A stretch of DNA of 25,188 bases from a virus. The translations under genes and the position numbers were made by a program. Positions within the stretch are counted from its first letter, which is position 1. The number at the start of each line of letters is the position of its first letter. Of the stretch, positions 14,218 to 20,981 are shown in pieces. The notes under the pieces were generated by a model. That model was not told where the DNA came from. It worked only from the letters and a program-made list of their open reading frames with translations, and did no database searches. The stretch lies in the IMG/VR virus record IMGVR_UViG_3300034062_001556, positions 1-25,188 of that record; one strand, given 5' to 3'.

Positions 14218-15758
14218 GATATTTTCCCGTCCTTGGACTGAATCTCAATCCGTTGAATTGACAGCGGCGCGCCGTTGATGTTCGACTCGTAGCCTGTTTG
14301 CACGATTTTACCGCTACCACCCGCCGAAACGGACAGTGTCTGCAAGGCCACGCCCTCGGCGTACTCGGCGATATCGTACTCAGCAACGCCGTACTCCGAA
14401 ACGCCTTGTAATGGGATCAGGGCGTTAACAGACTGGTAGTTGGCAATGAAGTCAAAGCCCCACTTGATCGTCACGTACTGGTTGGTGCCGCCGATCACCA
14501 CGACTTTCAGCCGTTTGAGCAGAGACGTGACGTTGGCGTTGCCAAGGTCCGCGTGGTTCGTGTAGTACAGCATCCGATACAGCGAGGAGTGATCTTGGTA
14601 TGTGCCGTACTTGCCAACATAGCCGTTTTTGCCGATCAGCACATCGCCGTTGCGGCGCGAGAGCAGCGCTGTGGGCTCAATCGAGTCCCACTTGGTGACG
14701 CGGAATGAGCCGTCTTGTAGCTGCACGCGGGTGTCAAAGCAGTACACCTCTTTGACCGATGGGATCGTCAGCAGGTAGAACGCCTCTGTCTCAGAGTAGA
14801 CCGACTTGATGTTAGCTAGAGTCTCCCCCGCCACGACCTGCATCAGGTCGCTGCGCACGTTCTTGGACAGGTCACCCAGCGGGGCCGACTTCTCGATGAT
14901 CGTGCGGGCAAACGAGCGCACGCCCGAGTTGGACAGGAACAGCACGTCCTTGCCCGTGGACTGGACAGAATCACGGGCGATGCAGCCAATGCCTCCCACC
15001 GTGTCGGACAGCGACATGGTGGACGGCGTGGTGGCGTTGGCGTACACCAGAATCTGGCGTTTGCCGAAGATGATCAGGAAGCCGTTGTGCGCGGCCAGGC
15101 CCTGCACCTCGTCCGACCCGGAGGGCCAGACGCGGTCCACGTTCAGTGAACCCGCAGTGCCTGTGGTCCAGATATGGCCAGACAGCAGGTCAGAGAAGTA
15201 CACCACGTTCTTGACTGTGGCGGTGTTGGCCACCCACAGACGACCAAACGCTGACAGTACGATGTCGCCAGACGGCACGGTTCCAACGTAGCCCGACTTC
15301 TCGCTCACACGGCGGTAAGTCGTCGTGCTGACGGTCGGGTCGTAAATCAGCGGGTCATGGCCCGTCTGGAAGAAATAAGTGATGCCGTTGAGCGAAGCAA
15401 CAGACCAGTTGCTGGCTGTGATCGTTGGTGCTGTACCCCCACCCCCGTAGGTCAGCTCGACCACAGCGTTGGAGCCGTCCAGCTTAAACAGCTTGTTGTT
15501 GCCAGCGAACAGCACGGTGATCGTGCCGTCGGTCTGCACCAGCTCATGGATGACGCCGACATTGTTCGCGCCGAGGTTGCCGGACGAGCTGTTCACGCGG
15601 CTCCAGCCCTTGCGCGAGCCAACGCGGCCGTACTGGTCAATGATGCAGTTTGTAGCGACCAGCGCAAAGCCAGACGCCAAGTCCAGAGGCGAGTCTTGCG
15701 TGTTCAGGCCGAAGAAACCCGGCGCTGAGATTGCAGCAGTCTGGAGGACTTGGCTCAT
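14214..15758 (-). CDS. Nozzle-like tail protein (beta-propeller type)
   Basis: A 514-aa, beta-strand-rich protein starting after MSQVLQTAAISAPGFFGLNT with QDSPLDLASGFALVATNC and IIDQYGRVGSRKGW. This N-terminus is typical of podovirus tail nozzle or tail tubular B-like proteins. Repeated short blade-like elements (GDVLIGKNGYVGKYG, GFLIIFGKRQILVYAN) suggest a propeller. It sits directly downstream of the adaptor and upstream of the collar fibre, the expected place for a nozzle. It would form the lower tail tube through which DNA passes. Function assigned from context and sequence style. Confidence 0.72.
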   Translation of the reverse strand: MSQVLQTAAISAPGFFGLNTQDSPLDLASGFALVATNCIIDQYGRVGSRKGWSRVNSSSGNLGANNVGVIHELVQTDGTITVLFAGNNKLFKLDGSNAVVELTYGGGGTAPTITASNWSVASLNGITYFFQTGHDPLIYDPTVSTTTYRRVSEKSGYVGTVPSGDIVLSAFGRLWVANTATVKNVVYFSDLLSGHIWTTGTAGSLNVDRVWPSGSDEVQGLAAHNGFLIIFGKRQILVYANATTPSTMSLSDTVGGIGCIARDSVQSTGKDVLFLSNSGVRSFARTIIEKSAPLGDLSKNVRSDLMQVVAGETLANIKSVYSETEAFYLLTIPSVKEVYCFDTRVQLQDGSFRVTKWDSIEPTALLSRRNGDVLIGKNGYVGKYGTYQDHSSLYRMLYYTNHADLGNANVTSLLKRLKVVVIGGTNQYVTIKWGFDFIANYQSVNALIPLQGVSEYGVAEYDIAEYAEGVALQTLSVSAGGSGKIVQTGYESNINGAPLSIQRIEIQSKDGKIS

Positions 15759-16402
15759 ATTGCGATGAACTCTTGGTTCTCTGGATAGCGGGTGCCCTCC
15801 AGCGCAATGTAGTCGGCCAGCATGGACTTGTACAAGTTGTACGCCTCGGAGCTGTTCAGGCCGCCGTCCTCGCCGCGCTCGACCAGAGCACGGGCGTAGG
15901 CGTTTTGCACCACCAGCACGTCAGGCACCATCACCAGCGTGTTGTCAGCGGACAGAGGTGCTTGGGGCACAGTCAGGGAGAAAGGGATGTTGTAGACGTT
16001 GTCTGGACGGGCGTACAGCACCACCTTGGTGTCGCCGTTGCCGTCCACGCCGTCAAAGCTGTAGTATTCGGGGATGCCGCTGATCGCAGGCACGAAGTTC
16101 TGGAAACGGTTCATTTCCACGAAGCTGATGTTCTGCATCCCGACGTTGGCGGTCGTGTTAATGACGTCCATCACTTGGAACTTCTGGCCAGCGCCCGTCA
16201 GCGAGTAGATGTACGTGCCCGCCGTGGTGGTGATCGTGATCGTCTGGCCGAGCACGTTCCATCCATAAGAGTCCTCGATCTGGCGCTTCGCGTCGTTGAC
16301 GAACTTGCCGATCAAGGTCGAGTATTGGGTCTCAGTGCTCGTGGAGACCTGAGTCTCGCGCAGCCGGACCAGCACGTCGTTGATGAGTTGGAGGTAGGTC
16401 AT
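15755..16402 (-). CDS. Head-to-tail adaptor protein (tail tubular A-like)
   Basis: A 215-aa protein starting MTYLQLINDVLVRLRETQVS, a helical beginning shared by phage adaptor / tail tubular A-type proteins that dock on the portal. The region FVNDAKRQIEDSYGWNVL and a central beta-rich insertion (TITITTTAGTYIYSLTG) match that layout. The C-terminus is helical with ARALVERGEDGGLNSSEA and LYKSMLADYIALEG. The gene overlaps the nozzle start as ATGA and the upstream gene likewise, so these tail genes form a translationally coupled set. Confidence 0.8.
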   Translation of the reverse strand: MTYLQLINDVLVRLRETQVSTSTETQYSTLIGKFVNDAKRQIEDSYGWNVLGQTITITTTAGTYIYSLTGAGQKFQVMDVINTTANVGMQNISFVEMNRFQNFVPAISGIPEYYSFDGVDGNGDTKVVLYARPDNVYNIPFSLTVPQAPLSADNTLVMVPDVLVVQNAYARALVERGEDGGLNSSEAYNLYKSMLADYIALEGTRYPENQEFIAI

Positions 16403-16731
16403 TGGCGTGTCAACCCTATTTCTTCAAATGTGGCGATGATAGAAAACGCACTACCGGATTCTGGTGTGACGCGCAGCTGGTCACCCTCCTCAAAAACCAC
16501 ATATGCGTTGTCAAACTGGGTGTACGCCTTGCTGGTGTAGGTCACCGCAGTCAGAATGTCAATGCTGGTGGCTGCGCTTGCGTCGTACCACTGGACGGTC
16601 AAAGTCTTGGACCCACCCCCCGTGTTGTGGACGTACAGCAGGTTGAATTTGGCGTAATAGCCCGTCGGCACCGTGTAGAGGGTGCTGGTCGATCCCGCAG
16701 TGGGGTTGACGCCGACGGATACTGGTCTCAT
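16399..16731 (-). CDS. Small beta-rich virion-type protein (110 aa)
   Basis: A 110-aa protein from ATG 16731 (AGGAAC upstream, ATGA overlap with the preceding gene). It is almost all beta-strand and aromatic (TSTLYTVPTGYYAKFNLLYV, SKTLTVQWYDASAATSID), with no cysteine or charge clusters. A head-tail joining, decoration or stabilising protein is plausible from the position ahead of the adaptor. The longer frame starting at 16797 is a shadow of the upstream gene. Confidence 0.7.
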   Translation of the reverse strand: MRPVSVGVNPTAGSTSTLYTVPTGYYAKFNLLYVHNTGGGSKTLTVQWYDASAATSIDILTAVTYTSKAYTQFDNAYVVFEEGDQLRVTPESGSAFSIIATFEEIGLTRQ

Positions 16732-17021
16732 TTCTTGTTCCTGGCTGAGATGGCCTTGGCTTTCGCCTTGGCGTCTTCCTTGGACGATGCGCCCCAAGCC
16801 TTCAGTGACAAGAGCAGCCGGGTGGGCTTGCCATCTTTCATCTCAGGCCCAGGCATATTGCCCATGCGTGCTAAGAAGGAGGCCCTACGAGGGTTGTCGC
16901 CCGACTTCACGGGGGCTTTGAGATCACCCCCGGTTGACGCATTATAAGACGCCCGGCCCTTGGCATTCAAGCCCCCGGTCTTGGACTGTCCTTCTTTGCG
17001 CTGCCAGGCGGGCGTCTTCAT
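16728..17021 (-). CDS. DUF6321-type conserved phage protein
   Basis: A 97-aa, very basic protein resembling the DUF6321 family. The hallmarks are PAWQRKEGQSKTGGLNAKGR near the N-terminus, VKSGDNPRRASFLARMGNMP in the centre, and LLSLKAWGASSKEDA before a lysine-rich end. These are typically encoded next to head or tail genes in podoviruses; the function is not known. The basic charge and the RRASF/PGPEM segment might mean nucleic acid or capsid contact. ATGA overlaps on both sides. Confidence 0.82.
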   Translation of the reverse strand: MKTPAWQRKEGQSKTGGLNAKGRASYNASTGGDLKAPVKSGDNPRRASFLARMGNMPGPEMKDGKPTRLLLSLKAWGASSKEDAKAKAKAISARNKK

Positions 17022-17170
17022 TTTTTCTTCGCCTTGCCAGCCTGCGACAGCGCGATGGCGACCGCCTGCTTCTTGGACTTGACCACGGGGCCACCTTTGC
17101 CCGAGTGCAGGCCACCGGCCTTGTACTCGCGCATGACCTTGCTGATTTTCTTCTCAGCCTTGGTCTTCAT
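17018..17170 (-). CDS. DUF6496-type small basic protein (50 aa)
   Basis: A 50-aa, lysine-rich protein. After MKTKAEKKISKVMREYKAG it reads GLHSGKGGPVVKSKKQAVAI and ends in LSQAGKAKKK, the layout of DUF6496-type proteins (KISKVMxEYKxGxLHSG...VKSxKQAxAIALSxAG). Function unknown. The ATG at 17170 overlaps the stop of the gene upstream and its own stop overlaps the DUF6321 start, so it is embedded in a coupled run of three small basic proteins. Confidence 0.75.
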   Translation of the reverse strand: MKTKAEKKISKVMREYKAGGLHSGKGGPVVKSKKQAVAIALSQAGKAKKK

Positions 17171-17307
17171 TTCTTGGCCTTGTTGGTGGCGGTGCGCTGG
17201 CCACGCTTGGGCATGGGCTTTGGCTTGCCAATGGCCACCATGACGGTGACCGGCATGACTTTCTTGGCCTTTTGGCCGTCCTTCATCTTGGGTGCTTTAC
17301 CGTACAT
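17167..17307 (-). CDS. Small basic hypothetical protein (46 aa)
   Basis: A 46-aa protein from ATG 17307 with AAGGAG eight bases upstream (GGAGATCGCC). It is rich in Lys, Met and Pro (MYGKAPKMKDGQKAKKVMPV, KPKPMPKRGQRTATNKA) and has no predicted fold. It looks like a small nucleic-acid- or capsid-binding peptide and starts the set of three basic small proteins that ends with the DUF6321 gene. No family recognised. Confidence 0.6.
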   Translation of the reverse strand: MYGKAPKMKDGQKAKKVMPVTVMVAIGKPKPMPKRGQRTATNKAKK

Positions 17308-17318
17308 GGCGATCTCCT

Positions 17319-17531
17319 TTAAATTTCAACAGGTTTGCGAGCACGGCCCATCCGCTTGGCAGGGACTGGGGCCGTCATCGGTAGTTCTTTGTTCTCGGGC
17401 TCAACGGGCACCTCAGCGCCCTGATCATCGACACGCACATAGCCGCCGTGGCCGCGCATAGAGTCAATGTCATGCTGCTGCGTGAACGTCACCGTATTAC
17501 CACTTTGCAAGCATTTGAATGTAGCCATCAT
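17319..17531 (-). CDS. Small hypothetical protein (70 aa)
   Basis: A 70-aa protein with two adjacent ATGs (17531 and 17528), either of which may be the true start; the upstream AGAAAG is a weak ribosome site. The N-terminal half (MATFKCLQSGNTVTFTQQHD and SMRGHGGYVRVDD) is a short beta-like domain. The C-terminal half is Pro-rich and ends basic (PAKRMGRARKPVEI). It lies immediately after the 17547-17564 hairpin and is probably expressed by read-through. Function unknown. Confidence 0.65.
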   Translation of the reverse strand: MMATFKCLQSGNTVTFTQQHDIDSMRGHGGYVRVDDQGAEVPVEPENKELPMTAPVPAKRMGRARKPVEI

Positions 17532-17542
17532 TTTCTTTCTGT

Positions 17543-17564
17543 AGAAAGGGGGCCGAAGCCCCCT
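17543..17564 (-). terminator. Hairpin with UUCG tetraloop, probable (partial) terminator
   Basis: Read on the minus strand, AGGGGGC-TTCG-GCCCCCT forms a perfect 7-bp GC-rich stem closed by a C(UUCG)G tetraloop, followed by TTTCT. It lies between the 107-aa head gene and the 70-aa gene. The U-run is short, so partial rather than full termination is likely. Confidence 0.65.
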
Positions 17565-17569
17565 GTCGT

Positions 17570-17893
17570 TTAGACCATGCGGCCAATGACCAGTTTCACA
17601 GTCGTGGACGCCAAGTTGACGGCCGCGCCAGTGGTGTTTGTGCTGGCGATAGTCACAGTGTTGGCGGCGGAAACGTAGGCGCGGCGAACAACGCCTGCCT
17701 CGCTCACACCAGCCGACATGCCGATCACCATATCACCCAAGGCTACGCCGGGGATAGTCACAGTGTCGGTAGCCGCAGCTTGGTCTGCAATTTCAGCAGT
17801 GTCCAAGGTGCAGGTAACAGCCCAAGTATCAGAGAAGATACCTCGGAATTGGTCATTCCCGCGACGGGAAACGACAGCGGATGCAGCAGCCAT
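17570..17893 (-). CDS. Probable head decoration/stabilisation protein (107 aa)
   Basis: A 107-aa, beta-rich protein directly downstream of the major capsid gene. It has small-residue repeats (ATDTVTIPGVALGDMVIGMS, SAANTVTIASTNTTGAAVN) and no cysteine. This context and composition fit a capsid decoration or head-completion protein. Start ATG 17893 with AAGGAG upstream. It is flanked on both sides by GC-rich hairpins that probably adjust its dosage relative to the capsid protein. The assignment of function is inference. Confidence 0.68.
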   Translation of the reverse strand: MAAASAVVSRRGNDQFRGIFSDTWAVTCTLDTAEIADQAAATDTVTIPGVALGDMVIGMSAGVSEAGVVRRAYVSAANTVTIASTNTTGAAVNLASTTVKLVIGRMV

Positions 17894-17905
17894 TTGAATC
17901 TCCTT

Positions 17906-17935
17906 AAAAAGGCATCCCCCGGCCTAAGCCGGGGG
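17906..17935 (-). terminator. Hairpin behind the major capsid gene, probable partial terminator
   Basis: Minus-strand CCCCCGGC-TTAG-GCCGGGGG forms a perfect 8-bp stem (17916-17935), followed five bases later by TTTTT (17906-17910). The U-run runs straight into the AAGGAG ribosome site of the next gene. The position between capsid and decoration-type genes suggests an attenuator or mRNA-stabilising hairpin rather than a full stop. Confidence 0.65.
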
Positions 17936-17943
17936 AAGGGTCA

Positions 17944-18918
17944 TTAGGCTGGAACAGCCAAGGCGTAGGCAGCGGAGGCGTTAGCAGCCGATGGCGAAGC
18001 AGCGGTACGCAGGGCCTTCACACCGTAGATCGTGTCTGCGGTGAACAAGGTGCCCAAGTATTCCTGCTTGTACTGAGTCTGCGAGCGCACGCCCAACTGC
18101 TCAACCAGCACCATCGCATCGCGGTGGCCCATCAAGCAGATACGGTCAGCGCCGCTGTTACCAGCGCCGGTGTCGGCGTTGGAAGTAGCGAACACGGCCA
18201 TACCGTACAACTGACCGATTTCACCGTTGCGGATAGCGTCGCCGTTGCCGACGAATGCCTGCTCAGTGTAACGGGCCAGACCCATCAGGGTGTTGCGGCT
18301 CGAAGGAGGGATCAGGAAGAAACGGCCATCCATAGGGATGTCGTTGTCGTCCAGACGCTGGATGGTGCGGCGGATGGCGGCGTCAGTCAAAGCAGCAGCG
18401 TTGGAGCTGGCGCTGTTGTAGGCTGTGGTGCCGTCGGAGCCGACATAGGCTTTGGTGCTCGAGGCCGAAGTGGCGTAGTCGTCAGTGCCAACGGTTGCGC
18501 CGTTGAAAGCGCGGCCCAGTTGCACCAAGTCGGTGTCGATGCGACGAGCCAAGGCGTAACCGGCGTCTTCTGTGTAGAAAGAACGCAGGGAAGTCAGGGC
18601 TTGCACTTCGACGATGTCTTCGATCAAGCGGCTGTATTCGTAGTGCTTGTTGATGAGCACTTGAATGTTGGTGTCGCTCTCTGCGATCAGAGTCACGGCA
18701 TCAGTAGCAGCTTTGGCCGAGGCAGAGCCACGGGCTGGGCTAGGGATGTTGACGGTGTCACCCTTCTTGCCTTTGAAAGACATCTTCTTGACCAGGTTGG
18801 CCAAGACGAGGTTCTTTTTGTAGGCGGCAACAATTTCATCAGACCAGATTTCTGGAATAAAGTTAGCTGCGGAAGTGGTGGTTACTGCATTGGTGGGGGA
18901 AAAGGCGGTGTTTGCCAT
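17944..18918 (-). CDS. Major capsid protein (HK97-fold type)
   Basis: A 324-aa capsid protein. It shows an N-terminal arm (ANTAFSPTNAVTTTSAANFI and PEIWSDEIVAAYKKNLVLA), an E-loop-like segment (GKKGDTVNIPSP), a spine helix region (EVQALTSLRSFYTEDAGYAL, ARRIDTDLVQLG), a DDNDIPMDGRFFLIPP segment followed by an A-domain-like region, and a C-terminal TADTIYGVKALRTAA. GRFFLIPP with a helix before it is common in podovirus-type coat proteins. GGAG is 7 nt before ATG. The scaffold directly upstream and the small head gene directly downstream confirm the role. It assembles the icosahedral head. Confidence 0.9.
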   Translation of the reverse strand: MANTAFSPTNAVTTTSAANFIPEIWSDEIVAAYKKNLVLANLVKKMSFKGKKGDTVNIPSPARGSASAKAATDAVTLIAESDTNIQVLINKHYEYSRLIEDIVEVQALTSLRSFYTEDAGYALARRIDTDLVQLGRAFNGATVGTDDYATSASSTKAYVGSDGTTAYNSASSNAAALTDAAIRRTIQRLDDNDIPMDGRFFLIPPSSRNTLMGLARYTEQAFVGNGDAIRNGEIGQLYGMAVFATSNADTGAGNSGADRICLMGHRDAMVLVEQLGVRSQTQYKQEYLGTLFTADTIYGVKALRTAASPSAANASAAYALAVPA

Positions 18919-18939
18919 GTTAAATCTCCAAAAAGGTTA

Positions 18940-19680
18940 TTACCGGACTCGCCCTTCGGAATACGCCTGCATGATCTCGTCAGACAGTGTTTCGTATCTC
19001 GCTGGGTCTGTCATTTTCAGCCGAATAAGGTCGGCCCGTCGATAGACTCGTTTTGAACTCTCGCCAGAGCCACCAACATCGACTTGCGCAGCTTTCATGC
19101 TTTTGGTCCGTGCAGCAGTACCTGCCTGCTCGGTTTCCTTGGCCTTGACGCCGCGAAGTTGCTTGAAGGTGGACAACAGCTCGTTTGCCGAATCGTAGTC
19201 AAACTCAGCGTCTGCCTTGGCATACAGGCCCAAACGCACAGGTGAAGATTTCACCCAGCTTTGGAACTCAGAATCGTTGACCACTTGGGAGTAGTCAGGG
19301 TGATCCTGTGCCAGCTTTTGCTGAATCTGCATCCGTTTGAAATCTTGGCCAGCTTGTCTGGCCGCGAGAACGTCGGGGTGCCTATCAATCGTCGCTTGAA
19401 CTGCTTTTTGAGGATTCTCAAAAAAGTCAACTTCAGGTTCTTCCTCCTGAATACGTTGCTGCTTAGAACTGAGGTTCTGCTTGAGCAACTCGTCAGCCAA
19501 CTTACGGACCTCGCCGACCTCTTGGGCCTGCTTGCCAATCAGCTTTTCAGCCTCTTGGTGCATCCGTACGACTTCTTCCAGACTTTTGGCCCTGTATTTC
19601 TCAGGAAGCTCTTGGGATTCGGTCTTAGCTTCTTCAATTTCGAGTTCGCCTAGCGGCTCGGCTTCATTGTCAATCAACAT
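18940..19680 (-). CDS. Head scaffolding protein
   Basis: A 246-aa acidic, almost all-helical protein directly before the major capsid gene. It has a long central coiled coil (SLEEVVRMHQEAEKLIGKQA, LADELLKQNLSSKQQRI) and a basic C-terminal helical hook (RADLIRLKMTDPARYE, then DEIMQAYSEGRVR), the usual way a scaffold binds the coat protein. It is needed to form the procapsid and is then removed. ATG 19680 has AGGAAC upstream. Assignment comes from position and composition; there is no named motif. Confidence 0.82.
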   Translation of the reverse strand: MLIDNEAEPLGELEIEEAKTESQELPEKYRAKSLEEVVRMHQEAEKLIGKQAQEVGEVRKLADELLKQNLSSKQQRIQEEEPEVDFFENPQKAVQATIDRHPDVLAARQAGQDFKRMQIQQKLAQDHPDYSQVVNDSEFQSWVKSSPVRLGLYAKADAEFDYDSANELLSTFKQLRGVKAKETEQAGTAARTKSMKAAQVDVGGSGESSKRVYRRADLIRLKMTDPARYETLSDEIMQAYSEGRVR

Positions 19681-19731
19681 ATTTATGTTCCTGCCAAAAT
19701 GGTTGTAGGAGATTCAACTCGGCACAAGTGC

Positions 19732-19959
19732 TTATGAGTTGGCTTTGCGCTCGGCGGCTAACTTTTCCGTGTGACGGCGGCCAAACTGCGCATGTGCAGT
19801 GGGGAAATGGCCTGACCACCCTTCCAAGTTAAACGCCGGGGCGCTTATGATGCGACTGGCTGTACCGCCGCATCCACACGGCACTTCAGTGGTCTCATAA
19901 ACCACCAAAGCCTCCGTGCGCTGCCCGCATTCGCAGGCAAATTCAAACATTCTTCTCAT
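19732..19959 (-). CDS. FmdB-like zinc-ribbon protein
   Basis: A 75-aa protein. Its N-terminal part (FEFACECGQRTEALVV, then PCGCGGTASRII) contains two CxC pairs (Cys9/Cys11 and Cys28/Cys30), the pattern of the FmdB/CxxC-CxxC-SSSS regulatory zinc-ribbon family. The C-terminal part is basic (GRRHTEKLAAERKANS) and unrelated. ATG 19959 follows GAGG at good spacing inside the upstream gene, with a 17-nt overlap. Phage genomes often carry such a ribbon near capsid genes, but the function is not known. Confidence 0.75.
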   Translation of the reverse strand: MRRMFEFACECGQRTEALVVYETTEVPCGCGGTASRIISAPAFNLEGWSGHFPTAHAQFGRRHTEKLAAERKANS

Positions 19960-20182
19960 TCAAATCCTCATACGCTCGTTCGCTGACCCCTTTCAGGGTT
20001 TTCAGCCAAGTCAGGATAGAAATCTCGCCTTTGCGAAATTGTAGACTTTTTTCATCCGCAATGGTAGAGACATTGTTCATTGCGTCCAGCATGGTGTCAA
20101 TATCTTCCATCAAGTCGTGCCAGCCCTGCTGCGCAAACAGGTCAAACCTGGCTTCGTAGTACTTTTGCAGCTCAGGCGTCAT
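19943..20182 (-). CDS. Hypothetical phage protein (79 aa)
   Basis: A 79-aa helical, acidic protein (MTPELQKYYEARFDLFAQQG, DLMEDIDTMLDAMNNV, SILTWLKTLKGVSERAYEDL). No recognised family, although proteins of this size with an EARFDLFxxxGW block recur near head genes in podoviruses as far as I recall. The start ATG 20182 has GAGGAAC upstream and overlaps the membrane-protein gene by 11 nt. It overlaps the zinc-ribbon gene by 17 nt. It may be a small head-assembly or DNA-packaging helper, not shown. Confidence 0.68.
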   Translation of the reverse strand: MTPELQKYYEARFDLFAQQGWHDLMEDIDTMLDAMNNVSTIADEKSLQFRKGEISILTWLKTLKGVSERAYEDLNEKNV

Positions 20183-20468
20183 TGGGTTGTTCCTCTTCGG
20201 CGACTTTCTTGGCGACAGCGCTCACAGCCTTGCGGCCAGAAATACCACCCAATGTACCAACGCCCATGAATGCGATGGCCTTGAGAATCTCCAAGAACAC
20301 AGCGTCAATCGGGGCCAGCACTTCGGACTGCTCTTCAAAACCGATCAGCCACAGCACACCAAAAGCGATGCCCAGCACAAGAACGGTGATTGACTTGACG
20401 ACAAAAGCCCAGACACGGACCTCAATATCGTCAGCTGTCAGGCCTTTGTAAGAGTTAAATCCAAGCAT
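20172..20468 (-). CDS. Two-span membrane protein (98 aa)
   Basis: A 98-aa protein with hydrophobic segments at about 22-43 (FVVKSITVLVLGIAFGVLWL) and about 60-80 (LEILKAIAFMGVGTLGGISG). A loop of acidic character lies between them (GFEEQSEVLAPIDAVF), and the C-terminus is charged (KKVAEEEQPNDA). The layout resembles small holin-type proteins, but the true holin lies next to the endolysin, so this could be a second holin-like or antiholin-like protein, or a structural membrane protein. AAGGAG is 5 nt before ATG 20468. Confidence 0.65.
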   Translation of the reverse strand: MLGFNSYKGLTADDIEVRVWAFVVKSITVLVLGIAFGVLWLIGFEEQSEVLAPIDAVFLEILKAIAFMGVGTLGGISGRKAVSAVAKKVAEEEQPNDA

Positions 20469-20477
20469 GGTTTCTCC

Positions 20478-20981
20478 TTATTTGCTCAGTGGGTTGGTGG
20501 TAGCTCGCTTGAGCGAGTTCATCTCGGAACGCAAAGACGCAGCCGTGCTGTCCAAGTCTTGCTTGAGCGCTGCAAGTTTAGTCTGAATCTCGCGGTTCAT
20601 ACTTTCGACGGATGCCTTGGTCTCCCGGCTCATGGCCGCGCCCTCAGCAGCAGCGCCGGAGGCGATGGCCTTGGTCTCGCGGGACAGGGCAATGGCGTCA
20701 GACGCCTTCTCAGCGATCCGCACAGCCTGCTCAGCAATGGACAATTGGCGCTCTTTGACGGACTTCATCTCAATTTCAAAGGCTTGCACCTTCTCGCGCA
20801 AGGCGGTGTCATCGTAGGGCTTGTAGTCGTCCACAGCCTCGATGGTTTCAGTCATCTTGTTGTAGAAGGTCACTCCCGCGTAAGCGCCGCCACCGATCAC
20901 CGGCAGGGCCGTTAGGATCAAGCCAAGCATCATCTGCGGTGACAAGCTCAAGGAGAAAGTCTTGGGTTCTTCGGTAGTCAT
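20478..20981 (-). CDS. Membrane-anchored coiled-coil protein (167 aa)
   Basis: A 167-aa protein with a short cytoplasmic tail, one transmembrane helix (about 16-41, MMLGLILTALPVIGGGAYAG) and a long charged coiled coil over residues about 60-160 (REKVQAFEIEMKSVKERQLS, RAETKA-type repeats SRETKAIAS and SRETKASVE). It resembles i-spanin (Rz-type) architecture: N-terminal anchor plus coiled coil in the periplasm. It is not next to the lysis genes, though, so that is only one reading. ATG 20981 has AGGAG eight bases away. Its first 134 nt overlap the preceding gene out of frame. Confidence 0.68.
   Translation of the reverse strand: MTTEEPKTFSLSLSPQMMLGLILTALPVIGGGAYAGVTFYNKMTETIEAVDDYKPYDDTALREKVQAFEIEMKSVKERQLSIAEQAVRIAEKASDAIALSRETKAIASGAAAEGAAMSRETKASVESMNREIQTKLAALKQDLDSTAASLRSEMNSLKRATTNPLSK

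Noticed and set aside
18124-19056. 310-aa plus-strand frame opposite the capsid gene
   Set aside because: Antisense shadow of the capsid gene; no ribosome site and no recognisable domain.
20478-20981. Firm call of an i-spanin
   Set aside because: Anchor plus coiled coil fits, but it is far from holin and endolysin and no o-spanin lipoprotein is visible; kept as a possibility only.
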